Below, one piece after another: positions 56,900 to 64,000 of a stretch of DNA of 64,000 bases. The notes beneath the pieces are model-generated. The model saw nothing but the letters and a program-made list of their open reading frames with translations, was not told the origin of the DNA and ran no database searches. The position numbers and the translations under genes are program-made. Position 1 is the first letter of the stretch; each line of letters begins with the position of its first letter. Source of the DNA: Polaromonas sp. C04 (GTDB taxonomy: Bacteria; Pseudomonadota; Gammaproteobacteria; Burkholderiales; Burkholderiaceae_C); contig NZ_MUNS01000020.1 in the NCBI RefSeq assembly GCF_002002705.1, positions 62,001-126,000 of the forward strand, written 5' to 3'.

Positions 56900-59233
56900 T
56901 CAAATTGAAGTCTCCTGGTAAGCGGGCGGCAAGATGTGGGCCCCGCGCGTCATGCATATGCCAGCGTAGGCCTTGATCGCCGCGATCAATAGGGGTATGG
57001 CGCCGAAGATGATGAATACCAGGTCGCCCGGCAGACGCAGCCACTCGATCAGGCGCGCCGTGTCGGTGCCGGTGTAGGCGAGGCTGCGCGCATGCCAGTA
57101 GCCGTGCTGCACGACATCCCACACCTGCAGCACGCCTCCCGGGAACAGGCTGAGTGCCACCATCATCAACAGGCCGATGTTGGTGCCCCAGAATCCGACC
57201 TTGATGTATTTTTCGATGCCCGGCCAGCGCGCGTCGTCGCTGGTCTGGCGCAGCACGAACACCATCAGTGCGATGGCCAGCATGCCGAACACGCCCATCA
57301 TCGCGGCGTGGCCGTGGTTGGGTGTGAGGATGGTGCCGACTTCGTAGTAGCTGATGATCGGCAGGTTGACGAGGAAGCCGAAGACACCCGCGCCGAGGAA
57401 ATTCCAGAAGCCCACCGCGATCAGGAAATAGAAAGTCCATTTGTGCGGTACGCCGACCCGTTTGCCGCAGACATCGCAGTCGCCGCGGGTGGTGCGCACG
57501 AAATCCCAGGCATCCAGCGTCAGCAGCGTCAAGGGCACGACTTCCAGTACCGAGATCATGGCCGACATGGCCATGTTGAACTGGCTTTGCCCGGTGAAGT
57601 ACCAGTGATGCCCGGTGCCGATCAGGCCGCCGCCGAAGTACAGGATGGCATCGAGGTAAATCACCCGCAGCGCCGTGTTGCGCCGGGTCAGGCCGAGCTG
57701 GAAGAACGTCAGTGCGACCACCGTGGTGGCGAAGAACTCGAAGAAGCCTTCCACCCACAAATGGATGATCCAGAAGCGCCAGGTGTCGACCACCGTGAAG
57801 TTGGTCCTGGCACCGAAGAACAGCGCCGGAACATAGAACACCGGTATTGCGAGTGCCGCGAACAGGAACATCCGCGCCAGGGGCCGCGCGTTCGGGTTGA
57901 CCACCGTGCGCGGGCGCGCCAGCCACCACAGCATCGCAAACCAGCCGAGCAGGCCGGCTACCAGCAGGTATTGCCAGAAGCGGCCGATTTCCAGGTACTC
58001 CCAGCCCTGGTTGCCGAACCAGAACCACCAGTCGCCCAGCAGGCCCGACAGGCCCGCCCACTCACCGAGCAGGCTGGCCCCGATCACCAGTGCAAACGCC
58101 GCAAAGAGCAGGTTGATGGCCGGTACCAGCCAGCGCGGTTCATCGGCGCGCAGCGAGCGCCCCAGGAACAAGGCGGCAGCGACGTAGGCCGTGGCGATCC
58201 AGAAAATGGCCGTCTGCAGATGCCAGATGCGCAGCAGGTTGCTGGGGAAAATCTTCTCCAGCTGGAAGCCGTAGAAGCTGCTCGGGTCCGCGCGGAAATG
58301 AGCCACGCCGCCGCCCACCAGCGTTTGCATCAGGAACAGCAGCATCACGACCACGAAGAACTTCACCAGCGCGCGCTGGCCGCGGCTGGCCTGCCCCGGG
58401 ATCACTTGCGGGTGCACATGGTGGCCGCGCGTGATCCAGCCCAGGTAGTCGAATTTGCCGAACGCCAGCAGCGCCGCACCGATGCCCCCCAACAGCACTA
58501 CCAGGCTCAGCGCACTCCACAGCAAGGCACCGGCCGGCGGCAGATTGCCGACCTCGGGGTCAAACGGAAAGTTGTTCGTGTACGAGTAGTTGCTGCCCGG
58601 CCGGTCGGCCACCGAAGCCCATGCCGCCCACGTGATGAACGCCGTCAGTTGATGCAGTTCGACCGGGTCGGTGATCAGGTCGGGTTTGAGGCCGCCATTT
58701 TTTACCGGGTCGTGGAAATAGCGGGTCCAGTGCACGATCTGCTGGCGATACGCCGCTGCTTCGGGCGCGGTCAACTGCAGCGTGTCGCTGGCGGCATCAA
58801 AGCGGTTGGTTTTCAGCGTCACCGCGACTTGCGCGCGAATTGCCGCCGCCTGTACCGGCGTCAGTTCGGCCACCGGCTTGCCGTATTGCTGCTGTGCCAG
58901 CGCGGCGGCGGTGCCATCGCCGATATGGTGCAGTGCCTCGGCGGAATAGTCGGGCCCGAGGTAGGCGCCATGGCCCCAGATGGTGCCGTTGTCCATCAAG
59001 CCATAACGCAGGAACAGCGCCTGGCCGTTGCCGATGTCATCGGCGGTGAACAGCGTCGTGCCGTCGGCGTCCTTGACCTGGCCCGGTATCGGTGGCGCGT
59101 TGCGATAGGCCAGCAGGGTGATTGCCAGCAGGCCGGCAAAGCCGAGCACCAGCACGATCAGTATCGAACGCACCCACCACGGCGACAGTGGCGATTCTTC
59201 GGGCTCGTTCTTCGGTTGCGCGGCTTCGGCCAT
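56900..59233 (-). CDS. norB: Quinol-dependent nitric oxide reductase (qNOR)
   Basis: Membrane enzyme reducing NO to N2O with electrons directly from quinol, 777 residues and 14 predicted helices. The NorB part has haem and FeB ligands: PSNLLRIWHLQTAIFW, IHLWVEGFFEFFATT (with the Glu next to FeB), GTGHHWYF and PNHGHAAMMG. The extra N-terminal extension (after MAEAAQP) is the quinol-type hallmark. A CDVC...C pair near residue 590 is extra. The ATG at 59233 follows a strong GGAGGA. A 52-residue ORF ends 2 nt before it. It is used in detoxification as often as in denitrification. Confidence 0.95.
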   Translation of the reverse strand: MAEAAQPKNEPEESPLSPWWVRSILIVLVLGFAGLLAITLLAYRNAPPIPGQVKDADGTTLFTADDIGNGQALFLRYGLMDNGTIWGHGAYLGPDYSAEALHHIGDGTAAALAQQQYGKPVAELTPVQAAAIRAQVAVTLKTNRFDAASDTLQLTAPEAAAYRQQIVHWTRYFHDPVKNGGLKPDLITDPVELHQLTAFITWAAWASVADRPGSNYSYTNNFPFDPEVGNLPPAGALLWSALSLVVLLGGIGAALLAFGKFDYLGWITRGHHVHPQVIPGQASRGQRALVKFFVVVMLLFLMQTLVGGGVAHFRADPSSFYGFQLEKIFPSNLLRIWHLQTAIFWIATAYVAAALFLGRSLRADEPRWLVPAINLLFAAFALVIGASLLGEWAGLSGLLGDWWFWFGNQGWEYLEIGRFWQYLLVAGLLGWFAMLWWLARPRTVVNPNARPLARMFLFAALAIPVFYVPALFFGARTNFTVVDTWRFWIIHLWVEGFFEFFATTVVALTFFQLGLTRRNTALRVIYLDAILYFGGGLIGTGHHWYFTGQSQFNMAMSAMISVLEVVPLTLLTLDAWDFVRTTRGDCDVCGKRVGVPHKWTFYFLIAVGFWNFLGAGVFGFLVNLPIISYYEVGTILTPNHGHAAMMGVFGMLAIALMVFVLRQTSDDARWPGIEKYIKVGFWGTNIGLLMMVALSLFPGGVLQVWDVVQHGYWHARSLAYTGTDTARLIEWLRLPGDLVFIIFGAIPLLIAAIKAYAGICMTRGAHILPPAYQETSI

Positions 59234-59235
59234 GG

Positions 59236-59394
59236 TTATTCCTCCGGTTCCAATTGAAAGTATCGCAGCGTATCGGCGCACCTGCGTGCGGTTTCCAGGC
59301 TGCCGGCTGCGTCCTCTTTGGTGGCCCTAGCGGTCTTCTGCTCGGCCAATAGCGTCGCCTTCAGGTCCAGATGGGCCCGCTGCTCTGTTGCCAT
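59236..59394 (-). CDS. Small ORF directly upstream of norB
   Basis: A 52-residue reading frame: MATEQRAHLDLKATLLAEQK and onward, ending RYFQLEPEE, with its TAA 2 nt before the norB ATG and overlapping the norB ribosome site region. Third codon positions are GC-rich, like a real gene. It is acidic and mostly helical, with no signal peptide. A hairpin GGAGC-AAAATA-GCTCC covers its own GGAG just before the ATG. It might be a coupled leader peptide or a small accessory protein. Confidence 0.5.
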   Translation of the reverse strand: MATEQRAHLDLKATLLAEQKTARATKEDAAGSLETARRCADTLRYFQLEPEE

Positions 59395-59558
59395 CGGGAG
59401 CTATTTTGCTCCTCACGCGTAGAACGCCGGCACGGCCTCGATATTGCGGCTGAGTTGGTCGCGGTCGGATTCGCCTGGCTTGTTCCCGGGGGGGGCCGGC
59501 GGCGGCGCAACGCCAGGTTTGGACAGGTCCACGCGATTGGCGGGTCGGCCACCCCACA

Positions 59559-59786
59559 CTACATTTTGTGATCGACCGGGCGAGGGCGGCGATGATCCAC
59601 ATCATGCTTCACGTGGTGCGCATGTATGGCAACGACACGGTGATGCGCCTCGCGTTCATGTGATTGCATCTGGCGATCGTTGCGGGCGTCCGGGTGGCCG
59701 CGCAGGTCGGGATTGTCTTGTGCTTGTGCGTAGGCGAGTGGCGCAGATGCCAGCACGAAGGCCACCAGGCCCAGTAATTTCTTCAT
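59559..59786 (-). CDS. Small secreted histidine-rich protein
   Basis: A 75-residue protein with a Sec signal (MKKLLGLVAFVLASAPLAYA) and a short His/Asp/Arg-rich mature chain containing HEREAHHRVVAIHAHHVKHDVDHRR. Histidines suggest metal binding in the periplasm, but there is no recognised family. The AAGGA upstream of the ATG at 59786 supports the start. Confidence 0.6.
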   Translation of the reverse strand: MKKLLGLVAFVLASAPLAYAQAQDNPDLRGHPDARNDRQMQSHEREAHHRVVAIHAHHVKHDVDHRRPRPVDHKM

Positions 59787-59898
59787 ATTGGATCCTTCAG
59801 GCAGTCGGGGCAAAAGGATGGAGAAAGTCGCCCTGCACGGCAACTTTCTCCAGCTTCGGACAAGCGGAATTTTTCATATTTTCCTGGCAGGCAGGTTC

Positions 59899-60084
59899 TC
59901 ACCGTTTGCCGACGGCGTCCTTGACGACTTCCTTGGCGTCTCCAAGCATCTTCTCGGCCTTGCCCGCAACCTGCTTTTGCAGACCCTTCGCCTGCTGCTC
60001 CTTGCTGCCTGTCAACTTCCCGGTTTCCTCTTGAACCTTGCCGGCGATGTCTTTGATGGCGCCGTGGGTCTGGTTTTTGTTCAT
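59899..60084 (-). CDS. CsbD family stress protein
   Basis: A 61-residue hydrophilic protein of the CsbD family: MNKNQTHGAIKDIAGKVQEETGKLTGS, then EKMLGDAKEVVKDAVGK. Such proteins are general-stress induced and of unknown molecular function. AAGGAAAA precedes the ATG. It is divergent from the first Crp/Fnr gene across 328 bp of DNA. Confidence 0.9.
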   Translation of the reverse strand: MNKNQTHGAIKDIAGKVQEETGKLTGSKEQQAKGLQKQVAGKAEKMLGDAKEVVKDAVGKR

Positions 60085-60328
60085 GGTGGTTTTCCTTGCA
60101 AAAATTGAATGAACTGCTACGCAAATGAGTCAATGGATGACTGCGAATTCATGCTAGCGAATCGCCAACGGCTCATCTGTGCGTTTGCATACATAGGCAA
60201 GGCTTTACCGGCGGTACAACTGCACAGGTCTGCGCACCGTGTCCGACCGTTTGTCCGGTAGCGAACGCTCAACACAATACAGGTGCAGCGACGCTGCCTT
60301 TCATGGCTGAGCACAAGAACCGTTCGTA

Positions 60329-60369
60329 TGTACGGTATCGAACATAGAATGTGTTTTTGAAACCGTACA
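60329..60369. promoter_or_regulatory. Inverted TGTACGGT...ACCGTACA around a promoter
   Basis: TGTACGGT at 60329-60336 and ACCGTACA at 60362-60369, 25 bp apart, with a -10-like TAGAAT (60345-60350) between. A possible operator for the regulator downstream. The rest of the 60085-60412 gap between csbD and the Crp/Fnr genes shows no gene. Confidence 0.4.
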
Positions 60370-60412
60370 CTCGCTTCCTACACTTGGAAAAACGCTTTGC
60401 AAAGGCACTCCC

Positions 60413-61168
60413 ATGGCAGCCCCCCCCCCCGCACCACGGACTTCCGCAATGACCGTTTCCCGCGATCCCAAAAAGAATCACCTGCTCGCCGCGTTGCCCG
60501 ATGCCGAATGGCAGCGTTGGCTGCCACAGCTTGAATGGGTCGAGATGCCGCTGGGCGAGGTGCTCTACGAGTCGGGCAAGACACTGGAACATGTGTACTT
60601 TCCGGCGACATCCATCGTCTCGCTGCTGTACGTGATGGAAAACGGCGCCTCGGCCGAGATTGCCGTCGTCGGCAACGAGGGACTGGTCGGTATCTCGCTG
60701 TTCATGGGCGGCGAGTCCACCCCCAGCCGTGCGGTGGTACAAAGCGCCGGCCAGGGCTTCCGGCTGAACGCGCAGGCGATGAAAGACGAATTCAGCCGCG
60801 CCGGCCCGGTAATGCACCTGCTGCTGCGCTACACGCAGGCCCTGATCACGCAAATGGCGCAGACGGCCGTGTGCAACCGGCACCATTCGCTGGACCAGCA
60901 ACTGTGCCGCTGGCTGCTGCTGAGCCTGGATCGTCTGCAGGGCACTGAACTGGTGATGACGCAGGAACTCATCGCCAACATGCTCGGCGTGCGCCGCGAA
61001 GGCGTGACCGAGGGCGCGCTCAAGCTCCAGGAGGCCGGGCTGATCCGCTACGCGCGCGGGCGCATCTCGGTGCTGGACCGCCCGGGACTGGAAAAGCGCA
61101 CCTGCGAGTGCTATGCCGTGGTCAAGAAGGAGTACGACCGGCTGCTTCCCGTGAAATTGGCGATATAG
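60413..61168 (+). CDS. Crp/Fnr-family regulator 1, with poly-C tract
   Basis: A 251-residue transcription factor: cyclic-nucleotide-binding-like sensor domain (about 35-155, FPATSIVSLLYVMENGASAEIAVVGNEGLVG) and winged helix (ELIANMLGVRREGVTEGALKLQEAGLI). It lacks the N-terminal cysteines of oxygen-sensing FNR and ends with a CECY motif. AAAGG 8 nt before the ATG at 60413 supports that start. An 11-C run at 60420-60430 lies in codons 3-6, so slippage would change the frame; an internal ATG at 60449 could bypass it. Confidence 0.88.
   Translation: MAAPPPAPRTSAMTVSRDPKKNHLLAALPDAEWQRWLPQLEWVEMPLGEVLYESGKTLEHVYFPATSIVSLLYVMENGASAEIAVVGNEGLVGISLFMGGESTPSRAVVQSAGQGFRLNAQAMKDEFSRAGPVMHLLLRYTQALITQMAQTAVCNRHHSLDQQLCRWLLLSLDRLQGTELVMTQELIANMLGVRREGVTEGALKLQEAGLIRYARGRISVLDRPGLEKRTCECYAVVKKEYDRLLPVKLAI
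60420..60430 (+). repeat. Homopolymeric C(11) tract in a regulator gene
   Basis: Eleven consecutive C inside the first codons of the Crp/Fnr gene. The current length keeps the frame. No other run this long was noticed in the window. Confidence 0.85.
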
Positions 61169-61188
61169 CCCTATAACGCGCAGGGCAG

Positions 61189-61258
61189 GCATCGCTGTAG
61201 GAGCGAGCCCACGCCCTAAACCGGTCATCGCCGATAGCGCGGGCGCACGCCTGCCTGG
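61189..61258. repeat. REP-like sequence between Crp/Fnr genes
   Basis: Contains CTGTAGGAGCGAGCC and further on GATAGCGCGGGCGC, the usual halves of short extragenic palindromes in Proteobacteria. No gene is present here. Confidence 0.45.
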
Positions 61259-61291
61259 ATGATGGGACTCGAAGAATACAACGAGAGCCCC

Positions 61292-62032
61292 ATGATTGCA
61301 CCACCCCGCCAACCCTGCGCGCCGCAACAAAATCAGTTGCTCGCCGCGCTGCCCGATGCCGAATGGAATCGCTGGCAGGCGGATCTGCAACTGGTGGACC
61401 TGCGGCAGGGCCAGATGTTGAGCGAGTCGGGCGCGACGCCCGTCTATGCCTACTTTCCGACCACGGCCATCGTGTCGCTGCTGTACCTGACACAGGAGGG
61501 CGCATCGACCGAGATCGCAGTGGTCGGCAACGACGGCGTGGTGGGTATCTCGCTGTTCATGGGCGGCAACGCCACGCCGAGCCAGGCCGTGGTGCAAAAT
61601 GCGGGACAGGCCTACCGGCTGCCCGCGCAGGCGGTAAGGAATGAGGTCAACCGCGCCGGCCCGATGCTCGCCATCCTGCTGCGCTACACCCAGCTCATGA
61701 TGGCGCAAATGGCGCAGACCGCCATCTGCAGTCGCTACCACTCCATCAATCAGCAATTGTGCCGGCGCCTGCTGCTGGGCCTGGACCGATTGCCGGCCGG
61801 GGAGCTGGTGATGACGCAGGAACTGCTGGCCAGCCTGCTGGGCGTGCGCCGCGAAAGCGTGACCGCCGCGGCGCTCAAGCTGCAACAGGCCGGCGTAATC
61901 CGCTACCGGCGCGGGCACATCCATGTGCTCGACCGCCAGCGGCTTGAGCAATTCACTTGCGAGTGCTATACGCCGGCGCGCAAGGAACACAACAGGCTAG
62001 CGTCCCTGCGGCCGGCGCCGCTCGCCGCCTGA
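61292..62032 (+). CDS. Crp/Fnr-family regulator 2
   Basis: Paralogue of the preceding gene, about 246 residues from the ATG at 61292 (GAGAG just upstream); an ATG at 61259 would add 11 residues. Same domains: sensor part FPTTAIVSLLYLTQEGASTEIAVVGNDGVVGIS, helix-turn-helix ELLASLLGVRRESVTAAALKL, end with CECY and RKEHNRL. Probably arose by tandem duplication and has diverged moderately. Confidence 0.88.
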   Translation: MIAPPRQPCAPQQNQLLAALPDAEWNRWQADLQLVDLRQGQMLSESGATPVYAYFPTTAIVSLLYLTQEGASTEIAVVGNDGVVGISLFMGGNATPSQAVVQNAGQAYRLPAQAVRNEVNRAGPMLAILLRYTQLMMAQMAQTAICSRYHSINQQLCRRLLLGLDRLPAGELVMTQELLASLLGVRRESVTAAALKLQQAGVIRYRRGHIHVLDRQRLEQFTCECYTPARKEHNRLASLRPAPLAA

Positions 62033-62204
62033 GCGGGATATTTATTTAGGGTTGTGTGCGCTGGCAGACGGTGATGTGGCGGCGCTGCGCGCACAATCGG
62101 AACACCGATTGAGACGGTATGCAATTGATGCGGTATTCGCTAGCAGGGTGATCTTCAGCGCACCCATCCCCCTTGAGGGGCCAGCAACCTGCCGGAGCGT
62201 CAAT

Positions 62205-62897
62205 TTGGCCACCACCGAAAACCACCTGATCGAACTGCTCCCGCGCAAAGACCGCCTGCGCCTTCTGGGCCTGTGCGAGCCTGTCCACCTGGTACTGGGG
62301 GCGGTGCTGTGCGAGCCCGCCAAGCCGACGCGCCATGCCTACTTTCCCCTCGACGGCTTTATCTCACTGGTGGCGCCGGTTGACGGCAAACCGGGTCTGG
62401 AAGTCGGTATGGTGGGGCGTGAAGGCATGCTCGGGGCGCAACTGGCCCTGGGTGTAGCGGCCGTGCCATTGCATGCACTGGTGCAAGGCCCCGGGACGGC
62501 GTGGCGCATCGGGGCCGGTGCCTTCCGGCGCGAATTGGCCCACAGTGCGTCCTTGCGACGCGTCATGGACCGTTACCTTTACGTGTTGATGGCGCAGTTG
62601 GCCACCGCCGCCGTGTGCGTGCGTTTTCATCTGATAGGCCCCCGCCTGGCGCGCTGGCTGCTGATGAGCCAGGACCGGGCACACAGCGACAGCTTTCCCG
62701 TGACCCAGGAATTCCTCGCCTACATGCTCGGTGTACGCCGCGTCGGCATCACGGCCGCCGCGGGCGCCTTGCAGCGCGACGGGCTCATCAAATACCACCG
62801 CGGGGATCTCACGGTGCTCGACCGCAGCGGCCTGGAAGCCGCCGCGTGCGGCTGCTATGCCGAGGATCGGCAGTCTTACGCCGGCGTGCTGGCCTGA
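62205..62897 (+). CDS. Crp/Fnr-family regulator 3, TTG start
   Basis: Third and most divergent member, 230 residues. The TTG at 62205 is preferred: GGAG stands 7 nt upstream and the protein then begins like its neighbours (ATTENHLIELLPRKDRLR). The sensor domain is intact; the helix-turn-helix is EFLAYMLGVRRVGITAAAGAL. The CECY motif has become CGCY. Its last 22 bp overlap, head-on, the YihY gene. Confidence 0.83.
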   Translation: MATTENHLIELLPRKDRLRLLGLCEPVHLVLGAVLCEPAKPTRHAYFPLDGFISLVAPVDGKPGLEVGMVGREGMLGAQLALGVAAVPLHALVQGPGTAWRIGAGAFRRELAHSASLRRVMDRYLYVLMAQLATAAVCVRFHLIGPRLARWLLMSQDRAHSDSFPVTQEFLAYMLGVRRVGITAAAGALQRDGLIKYHRGDLTVLDRSGLEAAACGCYAEDRQSYAGVLA

Positions 62898-63778
62898 GTC
62901 TGTGTTCGCACCTCGTCGTTGCTGCCTTTTCTCGACCCCAGGGTGTTCGCATACACCCAGGTGAATTCGGCGCCGATCAGGAATATCTGGGCCGAGTAAT
63001 AGACCCACAGCAGGATCACCACGAGCGAGCCGGCCGCGCCGAAGCCCGAGACGATGCCGCTGCCCCCGACATACCAGCCGATCAGTGACTTGCCCAGGGT
63101 AAACAGCAGGGCCGTGAACCCGGCGCCGATCCAGACATCCTTCCATTGCACGTGCGCACGCGGCATGACCTTGTAGATCAACGCAAACAGGGCGCCCACC
63201 AGCAGGAAACCGCCCACCGCATTGGTTGTTGCCGCCACCGCGTACCACGACCCAAAAATGGGTTCCAGCCAGCGGCCCGCCGTGGCCAGTGCGGCACTTG
63301 CGACGAGCGATACGATGAGAAGGAAACCGATGGCAAGAACCATCCCGAAAGAAAGCAGGCGTGCCCGCACGAGCGCGAGCCAGCCATTCGTGCGCTGCTG
63401 CGCGGGAACGCGCCAGATGCGATCCAGTGAATTCTGCAGCTCACCGAACACCGACGTGGCACCCACGAACAGCAGCACCACGCCGGCCGCGGTGGCCGCC
63501 ACGCCTTGGGCCGGCTTATGGACGCTGGCCAGCAATCCCTGCACGGCGTTCGCGCCCTGGTCGCCCATCAGTGAACGCAATTGCCCGGCGATCTCGCCGC
63601 GGGCGGCGTCCTGGCCAAATACGAGCCCCGCCACGGCAATGACGATCAGCAACAGCGGCGCCAGCGAGAACATGGTGTAGTACGCCAGCGCCGCGCCCAT
63701 GCTCGGCGCGTAATCGTCAACCCATGAATTTGCGACTTGCCTGGCCAGAGTCCAGCAGGAACGGGTGTCGATATGCAT
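62876..63778 (-). CDS. YihY/BrkB-family membrane protein
   Basis: Inner-membrane protein of about 300 residues with six predicted helices: ALAYYTMFSLAPLLLIVIAVAGLVFG, LNRIWRV-type contact DRIWRVPAQQR, and the C-terminal SLVVILLWVYYSAQIFLIGAEFTWVYA. The family was once called RNase BN by mistake; its function is unclear. The ATG at 63778 (MHIDTRSCW) is one of two close starts. It is convergent with regulator 3, overlapping 22 bp. Confidence 0.9.
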   Translation of the reverse strand: MHIDTRSCWTLARQVANSWVDDYAPSMGAALAYYTMFSLAPLLLIVIAVAGLVFGQDAARGEIAGQLRSLMGDQGANAVQGLLASVHKPAQGVAATAAGVVLLFVGATSVFGELQNSLDRIWRVPAQQRTNGWLALVRARLLSFGMVLAIGFLLIVSLVASAALATAGRWLEPIFGSWYAVAATTNAVGGFLLVGALFALIYKVMPRAHVQWKDVWIGAGFTALLFTLGKSLIGWYVGGSGIVSGFGAAGSLVVILLWVYYSAQIFLIGAEFTWVYANTLGSRKGSNDEVRTQTQASTPA

Positions 63779-63918
63779 GGGATGGCGCGGCAAGTGGGCG
63801 AAAAGCCCATCATCGGCGTCTTGGACACGCCCGTCCGTCAGCGAGAAGTGGCATCGGGCGTCGGAATTGGCCTACGAGGAGGACTTTGTTGGATACCGCA
63901 CAGACCGGCACTCTCCTC

Positions 63919-63967
63919 GTCTCGTATGGTAGGGCTCCCGTACGTAGTGCCCTGCCGTACTTGAGAC
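63919..63967 (+). other. Long RNA-type hairpin in non-coding DNA near the window end
   Basis: Arms 63919-63935 and 63949-63967 pair over 12 + 5 bp with a 13-nt loop and a 2-nt bulge, using two G-U wobbles that are stable in RNA only if the plus strand is transcribed. The 222 bp from 63779 to the window end hold no convincing gene; the hairpin has no T-tract, so it is not a simple terminator. Confidence 0.4.
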
Positions 63968-64000
63968 CCCATGCAAGCTGTTCCGATGCCTCGCTCCATT

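Noticed and set aside
56970-56988. Perfect palindrome TTGATCGC-C-GCGATCAA near the 3' end of norB, like an FNR site.
   Set aside because: Spacing between TTGAT and ATCAA is 7 instead of 4, it is inside a gene end, and it encodes conserved helix residues.
59485-59498. A G(8) tract in the gap between the small norB-upstream ORF and the histidine-rich gene, as another slippage site.
   Set aside because: It is short, outside any supported gene and not at promoter spacing, so no switch can be argued.
63737-63964. A 75-codon plus-strand frame near the window end.
   Set aside because: It overlaps the YihY start on the other strand, has no ribosome site and no recognisable motif; the hairpin lies at its end.

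Overview
The window looks like chromosomal DNA of a Burkholderiales bacterium, most probably Comamonadaceae (Polaromonas, Rhodoferax, Variovorax or Acidovorax type). It has high GC with strongly GC-biased third codon positions, an aerobic benzoyl-CoA (box) cluster, formate dehydrogenase sets of the kind found in that family, and short dispersed repeats of a style I associate with Comamonadaceae. There is no phage, insertion sequence, integron or CRISPR array. The window is a mosaic of housekeeping operons around one large metabolic island.

Layout. 1-6.1 kb: metG (3' end cut by the window edge), lon, a small YdaT-like gene and the Fe-S carrier gene apbC/mrp. 6.2-15.1 kb: aerobic benzoate catabolism. 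Benzoate-CoA ligase and boxD read left, boxR sits in the divergent region, and boxC-boxB-boxA read right. 15.3-30.9 kb: a long co-directional formate block. A two-subunit NAD-linked formate dehydrogenase is followed by DUF3305, DUF3306, a large polyferredoxin, a TorD-type chaperone, a small Tat-leader protein, a Tat-exported three-subunit membrane formate dehydrogenase with two small extracytoplasmic partners, and fdhD. 30.9-39.8 kb: housekeeping and mixed genes (FtsX-type permease, lipoprotein, Smr, radC, fkpB-ispH, PLP enzyme, VOC protein, serS with tRNA-Ser). 39.9-45.1 kb: signalling and membrane genes (degenerate GGDEF protein, CopD-like protein, truncated haemoglobin, stomatin-like protein, histidine kinase and LuxR regulator). 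45.2-56.9 kb: trpS-M50 protease-YciO-EamA-PHP operon, CHAD protein, GST, nuclease, recJ, lolCD. 56.9-64 kb: quinol nitric oxide reductase with a small upstream ORF, two small stress or periplasmic genes, three tandem Crp/Fnr regulators and a YihY/BrkB protein.

How it fits together. In the box pathway the BoxC step releases formate. The NAD-linked formate dehydrogenase starts 162 bp after boxA on the same strand, so carbon lost from the ring can be recovered as NADH, which BoxAB and biosynthesis consume. The second, periplasm-facing enzyme would feed formate electrons to quinone. The box promoters carry TGCA-N6-TGCA operators expected for a BoxR/BzdR-type repressor, two of them bracketing an almost perfect sigma-70 promoter in front of boxC.

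The most unusual signal is not a gene. A roughly 57-bp double-palindrome repeat of fixed geometry (GCTAT-N7-ATAGC, then an AGGGC-type box starting exactly 36 nt after the repeat start) recurs about a dozen times, in both orientations. It lies not only between genes but in frame inside them: domain linkers of MetRS and the fused FdhB, a signal peptide, the first residues of a PLP enzyme, and the recJ start junction. Two other dispersed repeats are also in frame, in fdhD and at the N-terminus of lolD. An 11-C tract at the start of the first Crp/Fnr gene is a candidate phase-variation switch.
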